Shown: positions 28,375-37,443 of the stretch, piece by piece
Position numbering within the stretch: the stretch's first letter is position 1
Layout: each line of letters starts with the position of its first letter
NCBI GenBank assembly: GCA_009837445.1
Contig: VXTM01000042.1
Location: 62,180-126,179 of the forward strand
Reading direction: 5' to 3'
DNA length: 64,000 nucleotides
From: Acidimicrobiaceae bacterium
GTDB taxonomy: Bacteria; Actinomycetota; Acidimicrobiia; Acidimicrobiales; Aldehydirespiratoraceae
Program-made: the position numbers and the translations under genes
Notes under the pieces: generated by a model
The model's input: only the letters and a program-made list of their open reading frames with translations
Told to the model about the DNA's origin: nothing
Database searches by the model: none

Positions 28375-29520
28375 CTAGATCACCACCCGGGGAACCCGGG
28401 CCGAGACGGAGGTCAGCACCTCATAGGCGATGGTGTCGAGCCGTTGGGCGATCTCGGTGGCGGTGATCTCCTCCGCGCCCTGACGGCCGATCAGCACGAC
28501 TTCGTCACCCTGGGTGACTTGGTCGGAGATCGCCGGATCAACCGCGACCATGAGCTGGTCCATCGTCACCACCCCCACGATCGGGCACCGCCGGCCCCGC
28601 ACGAGCACCTCCACCCCGGCCGGGCCGCTGTTCCGCTGGATGCCGTCGGCGTACCCGATGGCCACGGTGGCCACCAGGGTGGGCTCGGTGGCCCACCAAT
28701 GCCGGCCATAGGACACACTCTCGCCGGGCGGCACCGTGCGCACCGCGGTGACCCGCGACACGAGTTCCATCGCGGGCTCAAGGGGCACTGAGCCGTCCAG
28801 CTCCGGCGACGGCGGGACGCCGTATACCGCGATCCCGGCCCGGACCAGATCGCGGCAGGCGTCGGGATGGGCCAGCAGCCCCGCCGAGTTGGCGGCATGG
28901 ACGACGCCAGCGGGCAGGCCGCTTCCTCGGACTCTGGCCAGGGCCTGATCGAAGCGCCGCAGTTGCTGGGAAGTGAAGGGATCGTCCGGCGCGTCGGCCA
29001 CCGCGAGGTGGGTCCAAACACCCTCGAGACGAAGGTCCGAACCGGCCTCCCGCAGAGCTCCCACGACGGCCTCCAACTCCTCGGGCACCGCGCCCATGCG
29101 GTGCATGCCGGTGTCCACCTTTAGATGGACGGCCCGCTCAGCTCCGGCGGCTGATGCCAGCGCACGGACTCCGGCCACCGACGCGACCGTGAACCGGACC
29201 CGCTCCGGACATTGCGCGGCGGCCTCGGCAGCGAGCTGGGGAGCGACCTCCGACAGCATGAGCACCGGCGTATTGCAGCCCGTTTCCCTGGCGACCTCGG
29301 CGATTTCGAGGGCCTCGGAAACCGTGGCCACCGCCAGCCAGGACGCTCCGCCCGCCAACGCGGCTCGGGCTGAGGCGGCCGCACCGTGGCCGTAGCCGTC
29401 GGCCTTCACCACGGCGCACAGAGCGGCCGCGCCGGCCCGCTCGGCCAGACGCCGGACGTTGTCCTCGATGGCGGCGGGCCGAATCCTGGCCACCGTCGGC
29501 GACAGACGGGCCGAACTCAC
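28375..29520 (-). CDS. alr: Alanine racemase
   Basis: PLP enzyme making D-alanine for peptidoglycan. 381 residues, start GTG at 29520. PLP lysine is in AVVKADGYGHGA; KVDTGMHRMG, HAANSAG, and IGYADGIQRN with the second catalytic region VGVVTMDQLMV follow the expected order. The start codon overlaps the stop of a 26-codon micro-ORF (GTGA), which in turn overlaps the nnrD stop. Confidence 0.96.
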   Translation of the reverse strand: MSSARLSPTVARIRPAAIEDNVRRLAERAGAAALCAVVKADGYGHGAAASARAALAGGASWLAVATVSEALEIAEVARETGCNTPVLMLSEVAPQLAAEAAAQCPERVRFTVASVAGVRALASAAGAERAVHLKVDTGMHRMGAVPEELEAVVGALREAGSDLRLEGVWTHLAVADAPDDPFTSQQLRRFDQALARVRGSGLPAGVVHAANSAGLLAHPDACRDLVRAGIAVYGVPPSPELDGSVPLEPAMELVSRVTAVRTVPPGESVSYGRHWWATEPTLVATVAIGYADGIQRNSGPAGVEVLVRGRRCPIVGVVTMDQLMVAVDPAISDQVTQGDEVVLIGRQGAEEITATEIAQRLDTIAYEVLTSVSARVPRVVI

Positions 29521-29597
29521 GGCGTGACCACGCTCGCACCGAATTGGCAGCCCACAGCGCCAAGAACGGCCTCCACCGCTGCCAATTCGCGGCTCAT
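29517..29597 (-). CDS. 26-codon micro-ORF linking nnrD and alr
   Basis: ATG at 29597 overlaps the nnrD stop (ATGA) and its own TGA overlaps the alr GTG (GTGA), so ribosomes could pass through all three frames without release. The peptide starts MSRELAAVEAVLGAVG and has one Cys. It contains the 12-base inverted repeat of the element at 29540-29589. It is too short to judge by homology; a translated spacer or a small protein are both possible. Confidence 0.4.
   Translation of the reverse strand: MSRELAAVEAVLGAVGCQFGASVVTP
29540..29589. repeat. Inverted repeat element, copy 1
   Basis: Perfect 12-base inverted repeat CGAATTGGCAGC / GCTGCCAATTCG with a 26-base spacer between nnrD and alr. A related element lies at 31468-31516. 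Confidence 0.6.
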
Positions 29598-30949
29598 GGC
29601 GTGACGGTCCTCAGCGCACCGAGCAACTCGCTGGCCAGCAGGCGGGCGGCCTCCCCGGCGGCCGCGGCAGCAGCCTTCCCGTGCAGGTGCGCGGCCTCGG
29701 CCACACGGTCGAGCAGGCGCTCAGGACCGAAGGCGGCCAGGCGGCCGGCGATCATGCCGGTGAGGACGTCGCCGGTGCCAGCCGAGGCCAGACGGGCGTC
29801 GCCACTGGACACGATCCTGACCCGCCCGTGCGAGTCGGCCACCACGGTGGGTCCTCCCTTGAGCAGTACGACGGCTTGGGTCTGTGCCGCGGCGGCTCTG
29901 GCTACGGCGATGCGGTCCGGTCCGGGCCTGCTGCCCGTCACCGCCTCCAACTCCGCGTCGTGCGGGGTGAGCACGACGGGAACCGAGCGGCTCCGGCGTT
30001 GATCCATGGCCGCCGCCACCGCGGGGTCGTGCAGCAGGCGCAGCCCGTCGGCGTCGATCACCGTGGGCAGGTCGAGCGCCAAAGCGTCGGCGAGGCGCTT
30101 CGCAGCCTGCTCGCCGGTGCCCAGTCCCGGCCCGGCCGCGCACACCGCGAAGCGGTCAGCATCCACCGCCAGGGGCGGTTCGGATCGCACCGCTTCGATG
30201 AATGAGACCATGCCTGCCTCGGCGGTAGTGCTGAGGTGGATCATGCGGGCCCCGCTGCGCACGGCGGCCTCGCACGCCAACGCTGCGGCGCCGCCCATTC
30301 CCGGCGAGCCGGCCACGACCAGAGCGGCGGAGTGCCACTTGTGGGTGGCACCGGTGCCCGCCGGCAGTGACTCGATGTCGGCGTCGGTCATCAGAGCGCA
30401 GGCATCGAGGTCGTCGGCGCTGACAGCCAGGCCGATGTCGGCGACGGTCGTGGAACCGCAGGCGGCTGGGCCGTCACCGAACAGCAGACCGGGCTTGAGA
30501 GCCGCGAATGTGACCGTCCGCCGTGCCGGCCACACCGGGCCACCCAGCGACTCACCGGTCAGCCCATCGAGACCGCTGGGTATGTCGACGGCCAACACCG
30601 GAGCGTCTCCACGGCCTCGGCGGGGCGGGGTGTAGGGCCTGGACAGGCCGGTGCCGAAGGCCGCGTCGATGTACAGGTCGGCGGCCGGCAGTTCCTCGGG
30701 GACGTCGGTGGCGGAGAAGACGCGAATTCGCGCCCCGCGCCGGCGCAGCCGGCGGGCGGCGGCCCTGCCGTCGGCGCCGTTGTTGCCGGGACCGGCCAGC
30801 ACCGCGACCCGCCGCCCGTAGGTGCCGCCCATCATCTCCACTGCGGCCCGTGCCACCGCCGCGCCGGCCCGCTCGATCAGCACATCGACCGGTTCGGGAG
30901 CGGCCGCGTCGATCTCAGCCATCCGAGCCGGAGTGACGACCGGGATCAT
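29594..30949 (-). CDS. nnrD: Bifunctional NAD(P)H-hydrate epimerase / dehydratase
   Basis: Repairs hydrated NADH and NADPH. 451 residues. The N-terminal epimerase domain (about 1-200) has VLAGPGNNGADG and DIPSGLDGLTG; the C-terminal ribokinase-like ADP-dependent dehydratase (about 205-445) has AGSPGMGGAAALACEAA, GPGLGTG, VIDADGL, LTPHDAELEAV and GTGDVLTGMIAG. ATG start at 30949 with no visible Shine-Dalgarno. It lies between acpS and alr, a standard actinobacterial arrangement. Confidence 0.95.
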   Translation of the reverse strand: MIPVVTPARMAEIDAAAPEPVDVLIERAGAAVARAAVEMMGGTYGRRVAVLAGPGNNGADGRAAARRLRRRGARIRVFSATDVPEELPAADLYIDAAFGTGLSRPYTPPRRGRGDAPVLAVDIPSGLDGLTGESLGGPVWPARRTVTFAALKPGLLFGDGPAACGSTTVADIGLAVSADDLDACALMTDADIESLPAGTGATHKWHSAALVVAGSPGMGGAAALACEAAVRSGARMIHLSTTAEAGMVSFIEAVRSEPPLAVDADRFAVCAAGPGLGTGEQAAKRLADALALDLPTVIDADGLRLLHDPAVAAAMDQRRSRSVPVVLTPHDAELEAVTGSRPGPDRIAVARAAAAQTQAVVLLKGGPTVVADSHGRVRIVSSGDARLASAGTGDVLTGMIAGRLAAFGPERLLDRVAEAAHLHGKAAAAAAGEAARLLASELLGALRTVTP

Positions 30950-31016
30950 CGCGTCGAAGGCCGGTGGCAGGTGCCGGGTCGGCGCCCCGCAGCCAACTGG
31001 ACGCGTGCCGAGCCGG

Positions 31017-31424
31017 TCATCGGGCCAGCGCTACCACAGTGGCTTGGGCGAGACGGTCGGTGTGGGAGAGGGAGACGAGCCAGCGACTCACGCCGTGCTC
31101 CGCGGCCCTCGAGCGGGCCGCGCCGTGGAGCAGGATCTCCGGACGGCCGTCGTCGTCGCGGACCACCTCGATCTCGGCCATGCGCATCCCGCCCAACCCG
31201 TAGCCGAGGGCCTTGAGAGCCGCCTCCTTGGCCGCGAACCGGGCCGCTAGCCGGGCGGACGGGTCGACGGCCCGCTGGGCGTAGGTTCGCTCGCCTGGGG
31301 TGAACAGCCGGTCGGCCACCGACGGCCGCCGCCTCAGCACCGTGCGGAACCGATCGACGTCGACCAAGTCGGTGCCGATCCCGACAACCCCGGCGCTCCC
31401 AGGCGCACCTGCACTCTCGGCCAC
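31017..31424 (-). CDS. acpS: Holo-[acyl-carrier-protein] synthase
   Basis: Transfers 4'-phosphopantetheine from CoA to acyl carrier protein. Motifs GIGTDLVDVDRF near the N-terminus and RFAAKEAALKALG for Mg and CoA binding. 135 residues from a GTG at 31424, chosen because TATCGT lies 7 bases upstream; a GTG at 31430 is an alternative that adds two residues. A longer frame to 31481 adds unconserved sequence through the inverted-repeat element. Followed by nnrD after 67 bases. Confidence 0.93.
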   Translation of the reverse strand: MAESAGAPGSAGVVGIGTDLVDVDRFRTVLRRRPSVADRLFTPGERTYAQRAVDPSARLAARFAAKEAALKALGYGLGGMRMAEIEVVRDDDGRPEILLHGAARSRAAEHGVSRWLVSLSHTDRLAQATVVALAR

Positions 31425-31431
31425 CCTCACA

Positions 31432-31437
31432 ACGATA
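31432..31437 (-). promoter_or_regulatory. -10 box for acpS (leaderless type)
   Basis: TATCGT on the minus strand, 7 bases before the GTG at 31424; identical to the -10 hexamer of groESL. No Shine-Dalgarno is present. Confidence 0.4.
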
Positions 31438-31467
31438 CCGAGCCCCCGGCAGGGCCTCGCCGTCCCC

Positions 31468-31516
31468 GGAACTGGCAGCACAATGCACGCATACCGTGCA
31501 AAACGCTGCCAATGCC
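31468..31516. repeat. Inverted repeat element, copy 2
   Basis: GGAACTGGCAGC / GCTGCCAATGCC, 12-base arms with two mismatches and a 25-base spacer that itself contains TGCAC / GTGCA. It lies in the gap between glmS and acpS and shares TGGCAGC-N25/26-GCTGCCA with the element at 29540-29589. Confidence 0.5.
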
Positions 31517-31539
31517 GTTAGCAGCGGCGGGGGCCCTGA

Positions 31540-34500
31540 TCAGCCCGAGCGCCAGTGGTCGGCTAGGTCCCCGATGGGCGCGGTGAGCAGGTCAACGGGA
31601 GCGATACCGGCCAGGCGTTCCTCGTCGAAGTCGGGCTCGGTCTCGGTGACAGCGTCGCGCAGCTCCGAGTAGCGGTTGTGGTACCCCTGGAGCACGCCCC
31701 GGGCCGCGGCAACCGGCAGCGACTCCGCGAAGCGGACGTGCAGCAGGGTTATGCCGACCGTCGATCCCGCGGCGACCTCGGGAACGAACACAACCGTGCG
31801 GCCGTCGTGGCGGCCCCGGGCCGCCAGCACCCGGCGCTCCACCGCCACCCGGTGCTTGCTGCCGGTCAGCGCGGGCGAGGCCGCGGTTCGCGAGGCGATG
31901 CTCGACGCGACGCCTGCCTGGTCCACCACCGCGATGGTGTCCAGCCCATCGAGGCGGTAGCGGGTGTGGCCCACCACCTCGACCACGGCGGGACCGAGAT
32001 CGGCCAGGGCTCGGATCGTCGAGTAGGAGAGCCGGTCCCGGGGCGCTCCCGCGGCCAGCACGGCCTGGATCAGCGGTGCCTCCAGCAGGGTCTGGTCCGA
32101 GCGCGAGATCCCCACCGTGACCGTCTTGGCCTGGTGCCGGATGGCGTCGATCGGCCGGGTCAGCTCGTCGATCCCGACGCTGAGCGCCCCGGCCAGATCG
32201 TCGACGACAGCCTCGGGGGTGCCGACCCGGCCCAGCTCGAGTTCGTAGGTGTCAAGCGGCACCAGACCCAACGCGTAACGCATCAGCGTCGTGATGCGCA
32301 CCGCGGTGGACGCCTCCATGTGGCCGTCGTAGGCGCCTCGGCGCAGGCCCGCAGAGAACGCGGCCGCGCCGGTCTCCAGCGCCGGCCGGGCCAGTCTCAG
32401 GACCTCCTCTGCGGTGGTGTCGGAGCGAGCCGCGGCCGCCTCGATGGCGGCTCGGGCCTCCCGCAGGGGCCGGGCTCCGGCGTCGATGGCCAGGGCCGCC
32501 TCGTAGCCGAACAGGTGACCCACCATCGTCGCCGGCAGGAACGCAAGCCGCGGGTCGACGGCCGGCACGCCGAGCACCGTCGACGCGCCGTCGAAGCGGG
32601 CGTCGCCATCGTCGGCCACCACCACCGGCGCGGCCCGATGAGCGCCGAAGATGGCCACCTCCTTGGCCACATCGTCGGCAACCGAGCCCGACAGCCCCGC
32701 CGCGCACACCACCACCAGCGGCTCAGCCGACAGGTCGATGTGCTTCTTGTCCTCGGTGATGTCGCTGGAGATCGACATGTAGCAGAGCTCCGAGAGCTTG
32801 ATGCGCACCTCGCGGGCCGCCACCTGGTTGGGGCCGTTGCCCACCACCGCCCAGTGGCGGCGGTTCAGGGCCAGGCTCCGGGCGGCCTCGCCGATAGCCG
32901 GGCGCCTTCGCAGCACCGTCTCCAGGACGTCCGGCATGGACCGGAGCGAATCGAGGAGGCCTCGTCCGGCGGCCATCGCCCTGTCGCCGGCCGACTCGTT
33001 GGCGATGGCGACGGCCAGCAGGCAACCGGCCGCCACCTGCGAGTAGAAGGCCTTGGTGGAGGCCACGCTCATCTCCACATCCCGGCCGTCGGAGGTGTAC
33101 AGCACCCCGTCGGCCCGATCGGTGAGGTCGCTGTTGCGACGGTTGACCACGGCCACCACGGACGCTCCCCTGGCTTTCACCAACTCCACCGTGCGGTTGG
33201 TGTCGGTGGTGGTCCCCGACTGCGAGATGGCCACCACCAGCGTGTCGGACATGTCGGCCCGCAAGCCGAACGCCGACAGCTCCGTGGCCGGCAGCGCCTT
33301 CACGTCGAGCGCCGCCTGCCCGCCGGCGGTGGCCATCAGCGAGCTGAGGCACAGCGCGAAGCTCTCCCCCGCCACCGCGGCGGTGCCCTGCCCGATGGCG
33401 AGCACCGACGACACCGAGCCGTCCCGCAGGCCTGATCGGACCTCGTCGGGCAGCGTGTCGGGCCCGATCGACAGGTCCGGTCCCGCCGGAGTGTCGATGA
33501 TCCTGCCTCGAAGCGTCTTGCGGAACGACGACGGAGCCTCGCTGATCTCCTTGAGCAGGTAGTGACGGTGGTCGCCGCGGTCGACGTCGCGGGTGGTGAT
33601 GGACGCGGTCGAGATCTCGGTCGAGGCCACCGGCAGGCTGGTGCCGTCATAGGAATGCCGGGCCACACCGGAGAGCAGGCCGGCCCGGGCCGCGTCGAGT
33701 TCGACGATCTGGCCGCGGCCGGTGCTGGGATTGGCGCCAGCTGCCACAGCCTCGCCGTCCATACGCAGGTAGCGCGATGTCTCCTCGACCACGCCGTAGG
33801 GCTCGCTGGCCACGATGAAGGCATCGTCGGCGAGCCCTACATACAGGGCCTGGCCGCTGCCCCGCAGCGCGAGCTGCAGACGGCCGGGGGCCTGCGCGGC
33901 GCAGACGGCCACGGCCACCGAGCCCTCGCATTCCGCCACCGTGCGACGGAACGCTTCGCCCGGGTCCAGGCCCTGGGCCGTGCGGCGGCCCATAAGGGCG
34001 GGGACCGTCTTGGAGTCGGTGGTGATGGCGGCCGGCACTCGCACCCCGGCCGCGTCGAGCAGCTCGGCGTAGTTGTCGACGTCACCGTTGATGGCGCCGA
34101 CCACGTACGGGGTGTTCTCGCCGAGCAGTTCGCTGTTTAGCGGATGGGCGTTCGCCTCCGAGATGATGCCGACCGAGGCCCAGCGGGTGTGGCCCAGCAC
34201 CAGCACCCGGGCATCGCTGGACGCCAGCGCGGCCGCCAGGAGGTCGTCCGAGGCGACCGCGGCCCGCAGGGCCGAAGTGTTGTCTCCGAGTTCGCCGATC
34301 TCGGCCGCGGTCTTGTGGACGATGCTGAGGACGCCGTCGACGAGGCGCACCGACCCCGAGCCGAAGGACTCGTCGCCGGCTCGGCGCACCAGAGCCTCGG
34401 CCACGGCGGGATCGTCGGGGTCGAGTCCGTGCCCGCTGATCTGCAGGTGCAGCCCGGCCGAGTCGCGGCCCCGCACCTCTAGCCGATCCAGCGCGGAGAG

Positions 34501-35010
34501 GGCCTGGTGGACCGACAGGTAGCCCTCGACGGCAGCTGCAGGAGCCGAGCCACCGCTCATGCCGGCCGCCGACAGCAGGTCCGACACGGCCCGCGCCGCC
34601 CGCAGCCGGTCCCGCCCGATCGCCCACAGGCCGTCACGGATCCGCACCAGCTGCTCGTTGAAGTGCTCCAGCTCGCCCGGATCCAGTGACGTGTCCGCGT
34701 CCAGGCGGGACTCCATGCCGGCGACCGCAGCCGTGGCCGCCTCGATGAGGCCCTCCAGAGCCTGAACCGTCGCCGGTGATGCCAGCAGGAGTCGCTGGCC
34801 CGGAACCCCGCCCAGCAGGCCGTTGGCCTCCTGCAGGCGGCCAGCCGCCGCCCCCAGGGTCCCGGCCACACCCTCCAGAGCGCCGCTGGACGCCGCGGCC
34901 GCGCCCTCAGCGAGAACCGACGCGGCGGCCTCCACCAGGCTCGTGACATCGGCGGCCTCCGGGACGGGCCGCGACGCCGGACGGCGCACTATGGCGATGA
35001 TCCCGCACAT
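31540..35010 (-). CDS. glmS: Oversized glutamine-fructose-6-phosphate aminotransferase
   Basis: Makes glucosamine-6-phosphate, the first step to UDP-GlcNAc. 1156 residues against about 610 in typical GlmS. The nucleophile Cys2 starts the amidotransferase domain, which is then broken by about 150 helical, Ala-rich residues (11-165) before resuming with LSALDRLEVRGRDSAG (171-186). GHTRWAS (273-279), INGDVDNY (307-314), TTDSKTV (330-336) and the linker KEISEAPSSFRKTLRGR (487-503) are conserved. SIS domain 1 has ISQSGTTTDT and ASTKAF; SIS domain 2 keeps Glu734, Lys738, Glu741 and His757 at the isomerase positions, and RHQAKTVTVG (Lys962) resembles the usual C-terminal tail. About 190 further residues follow. 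It is 1 base after glmM, in the standard locus. Confidence 0.9.
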   Translation of the reverse strand: MCGIIAIVRRPASRPVPEAADVTSLVEAAASVLAEGAAAASSGALEGVAGTLGAAAGRLQEANGLLGGVPGQRLLLASPATVQALEGLIEAATAAVAGMESRLDADTSLDPGELEHFNEQLVRIRDGLWAIGRDRLRAARAVSDLLSAAGMSGGSAPAAAVEGYLSVHQALSALDRLEVRGRDSAGLHLQISGHGLDPDDPAVAEALVRRAGDESFGSGSVRLVDGVLSIVHKTAAEIGELGDNTSALRAAVASDDLLAAALASSDARVLVLGHTRWASVGIISEANAHPLNSELLGENTPYVVGAINGDVDNYAELLDAAGVRVPAAITTDSKTVPALMGRRTAQGLDPGEAFRRTVAECEGSVAVAVCAAQAPGRLQLALRGSGQALYVGLADDAFIVASEPYGVVEETSRYLRMDGEAVAAGANPSTGRGQIVELDAARAGLLSGVARHSYDGTSLPVASTEISTASITTRDVDRGDHRHYLLKEISEAPSSFRKTLRGRIIDTPAGPDLSIGPDTLPDEVRSGLRDGSVSSVLAIGQGTAAVAGESFALCLSSLMATAGGQAALDVKALPATELSAFGLRADMSDTLVVAISQSGTTTDTNRTVELVKARGASVVAVVNRRNSDLTDRADGVLYTSDGRDVEMSVASTKAFYSQVAAGCLLAVAIANESAGDRAMAAGRGLLDSLRSMPDVLETVLRRRPAIGEAARSLALNRRHWAVVGNGPNQVAAREVRIKLSELCYMSISSDITEDKKHIDLSAEPLVVVCAAGLSGSVADDVAKEVAIFGAHRAAPVVVADDGDARFDGASTVLGVPAVDPRLAFLPATMVGHLFGYEAALAIDAGARPLREARAAIEAAAARSDTTAEEVLRLARPALETGAAAFSAGLRRGAYDGHMEASTAVRITTLMRYALGLVPLDTYELELGRVGTPEAVVDDLAGALSVGIDELTRPIDAIRHQAKTVTVGISRSDQTLLEAPLIQAVLAAGAPRDRLSYSTIRALADLGPAVVEVVGHTRYRLDGLDTIAVVDQAGVASSIASRTAASPALTGSKHRVAVERRVLAARGRHDGRTVVFVPEVAAGSTVGITLLHVRFAESLPVAAARGVLQGYHNRYSELRDAVTETEPDFDEERLAGIAPVDLLTAPIGDLADHWRSG

Positions 35011-35011
35011 G

Positions 35012-36358
35012 TCAGGCCAGCACCGTCTCGATCCTCGCCGCCAGTCGATCGGCCTCGGCCTGGGCCGTGCCAGTGTCGGTGGCCTCCACCATCACCCGGA
35101 CCAGCGGCTCGGTTCCCGACGGGCGTACCAGCACCCGGCCCGAGCCGCCTAGCCGGGCCGCGGCCTCCGACGCGATCGCGCCGAGCGTCTCGTCGAGGTC
35201 AGCCGGTCGCGCCGAGGCGGGCATGGGAACACCTACCAACACCTGCGGCAGCCGGGTCATGGCCGCGGCCGCGAGATCTCGCAGGCTGCTGCCGGAGCGC
35301 TTGAGCGTGTCCAGCAGTTGGACCGCGGTCAACAGCCCGTCGCCCGTAGTGGCCAGGTCGCGGAAGATCAGATGGCCCGACTGCTCACCGCCGAGCACCA
35401 GGTCCCGGTCCTCCAGAGCCGAGAGCACGTGGCGGTCCCCGACCGGCGTCTCGACCACGCCGATGCCATGAACGGCCATGGCCCGGCGCAGACCGAGGTT
35501 GGCCATGACAGTGACCACCACCGCGGCCCCGGTCAGCCGGTCCCGCCGAGCCCGGTCGATGGCGCACACCGCGAGGATCTGGTCGCCGTCGACGAGTGTC
35601 CCGGCGCCATCGACGGCCAAGACCCGGTCTGCATCGCCGTCGAAGGCGAGACCGGCGTCGGCACCGGACGACACCACCGCGGCCTGCAGGCTCTCCGGGT
35701 GCAGCGACCCGCAACCATCGTTGATGTTGTAGCCGTCCGGCGAGGCGTTGATCGTCTCCACACCAGCACCCAGAGCGCGCAGGCATTCGGGAGCACACCG
35801 GTAGGCAGCTCCGTTGGCCGCGTCGACGGCGATATGCAATCCCTCGAGATCGCGGCCTCCGATGCTGGCCGCCACGGCCTCATGGTGGCGCCTCCGGGCC
35901 AGATCCCCTTCGACCGATCCCGGGCCGCCGCTGGCGGGAGCCACCCTCCCCTCGCTCGGCGGGAGTCCTCCGGCGCTGGCGAGGCCGCGCTCTATGTCGT
36001 GCTGAGCCTCGTCGCTGAGCTTGCGGCCACCAGGCGCGAACAGCTTCACGCCATTGTCGTGCCACGGATTGTGCGAGGCCGACACAACCGCGCCGGCGAC
36101 GTTCTCATCGGCACACCAGCGGGCCACCGCGGGGGTGGGCAGCACGCCCAGGTCCACCGCGGACCCTCCGACATGGCGCACGCCCCGGCTCAGGGCCTCA
36201 ACAAGGCCAGGACCTGAGATCCTGGTGTCCCGCCCCACCGCGAAACGCTCCGCGCCGAGAACATCGGCCGCGGTCCGGCCCAGGGCCTCCACCGCCTCGC
36301 CTGTCAACTCGCGGCGAGTGTCGCCTCGTATCCCGTCGGTGCCGAACGCCAGCGTCAT
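35012..36358 (-). CDS. glmM: Phosphoglucosamine mutase
   Basis: Interconverts glucosamine-6-phosphate and glucosamine-1-phosphate on the way to UDP-GlcNAc and peptidoglycan. 448 residues. FGTDGIRG at the N-terminus, phosphoserine loop VVSASHNPWHDNG, metal loop DGDADR, sugar-binding GGEQSGHLIF, and C-terminal RPSGTEPLVRVMVEA are all present. GAGG lies 7 bases before the ATG. glmS starts one base after its stop, so enzyme supply for successive steps is coupled. Confidence 0.97.
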   Translation of the reverse strand: MTLAFGTDGIRGDTRRELTGEAVEALGRTAADVLGAERFAVGRDTRISGPGLVEALSRGVRHVGGSAVDLGVLPTPAVARWCADENVAGAVVSASHNPWHDNGVKLFAPGGRKLSDEAQHDIERGLASAGGLPPSEGRVAPASGGPGSVEGDLARRRHHEAVAASIGGRDLEGLHIAVDAANGAAYRCAPECLRALGAGVETINASPDGYNINDGCGSLHPESLQAAVVSSGADAGLAFDGDADRVLAVDGAGTLVDGDQILAVCAIDRARRDRLTGAAVVVTVMANLGLRRAMAVHGIGVVETPVGDRHVLSALEDRDLVLGGEQSGHLIFRDLATTGDGLLTAVQLLDTLKRSGSSLRDLAAAAMTRLPQVLVGVPMPASARPADLDETLGAIASEAAARLGGSGRVLVRPSGTEPLVRVMVEATDTGTAQAEADRLAARIETVLA

Positions 36359-36406
36359 GACCGCGCCTCGCCCGGTTCGCTCGCGACCGCAGTCACGCCG
36401 ACTCCT

Positions 36407-36442
36407 GCCGCGCCCGCAGGGCTCCCTCTGCCGGCGCGCGGC
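36407..36442 (-). terminator. Hairpin after rpsI
   Basis: GCCGCGC / GCGCGGC outer stem with an inner paired CCGCAG / CTGCCGG segment, starting 4 bases after the rpsI stop on the minus strand. It probably ends the rplM-rpsI transcript ahead of glmM. No U-tract. Confidence 0.5.
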
Positions 36443-36445
36443 CTC

Positions 36446-36838
36446 TCAGCGCTTGCTGTACTGCGGCGCCTTGCGAGCCTTCTTGAGGCCGTACTTCTTC
36501 GATTCCTTCTTGCGCGGGTCGCGGGTGAGGTACCCGCCCTTCTTGAGCGTGTCCCGCAGCTCGGGCTCGACCTCGACCAGCCCCCGGGAGATGCCCAGGC
36601 GCAGAGCGCCGGCCTGGCCGCTGGACCCGCCACCGCTGATGCTGGCGTCGATGTCGTAGCGGCCCTCAGTGGCCGTGACCGTCAGCGGCTCGAGTATCTG
36701 CATCCGGTGGGTCTGCGACGGGAAGTAGTCCTCCACCGGCCGGCCGTTGACCACGATCTTGCCGACACCGGCGCGGAGACGGACCCGGGCGACGGACCGC
36801 TTGCGGCGTCCGGTGGCTTGTACCAGTGGTGCGCTCAT
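36446..36838 (-). CDS. rpsI: 30S ribosomal protein S9
   Basis: 130 residues; [14 protein letters not shown] near the start and the C-terminal tail [12 protein letters not shown] that reaches the P-site tRNA in the 30S subunit. Cotranscribed with rplM 39 bases upstream, followed by a hairpin and then glmM. Confidence 0.98.
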   Translation of the reverse strand: MSAPLVQATGRRKRSVARVRLRAGVGKIVVNGRPVEDYFPSQTHRMQILEPLTVTATEGRYDIDASISGGGSSGQAGALRLGISRGLVEVEPELRDTLKKGGYLTRDPRKKESKKYGLKKARKAPQYSKR

Positions 36839-36877
36839 CGTTCGATCACCTCAATCGTGCCGTGCGCCGGGCGTGGA

Positions 36878-37324
36878 TCATCGGGCCCGGGCGTGCTCGA
36901 TGACATAGGGCTCGGGCCGCTGGGCCGCGTGGGGATGGGTGGGGCCTGGATAGACCTTCAGCTTGCGGATTTGCGCCCGGCCGAGACGGGTCTTGGGCAG
37001 CATGCCCCGGACCGTGTCGCGCACGGCCTCGTCGGGACGGCGGGCCATCTTGGAGCCGTAGGTTTCGGTGCGGAGGCCGCCCGGGTAGCCGGAGTGGCGG
37101 TACACCAGCTTGGTGTCGGCCTTGTTGGCGGTGAGCACGACCTTCTCGGCGTTGACAATGATCACATGGTCGCCGGTGTCGATGTGAGGGGCGAAGGTGG
37201 GCTTGTGCTTGCCTCGAAGCAGCCCGGCCACCTCGGAGGCCAGCCGCCCGAGCACCATGCCCTCGGCGTCGACGAGGTGCCAGCTGCGCTCGATCTCTGA
37301 GGCTTTGGGGCTGTAGGTCGCCAC
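36878..37324 (-). CDS. rplM: 50S ribosomal protein L13
   Basis: 148 residues, early assembly protein of 50[29 protein letters not shown] and the C-terminal [12 protein letters not shown] segment are typical. GTG start at 37324 with GGGAG 6 bases upstream. A 119-base gap separates it from truA and may hold a promoter, but none is convincing. Confidence 0.98.
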   Translation of the reverse strand: MATYSPKASEIERSWHLVDAEGMVLGRLASEVAGLLRGKHKPTFAPHIDTGDHVIIVNAEKVVLTANKADTKLVYRHSGYPGGLRTETYGSKMARRPDEAVRDTVRGMLPKTRLGRAQIRKLKVYPGPTHPHAAQRPEPYVIEHARAR

Positions 37325-37443
37325 GTTCGCTCCCGTCGGGTTCGTGGTTGGGCTGAGGCTGGCGCCATGGTCCAGGCCGTCGCACAGACCGGCTTCTCAG
37401 GCTAGGGCCGACCCCGCCAAACGACACAGGTCGACAACCAGGT

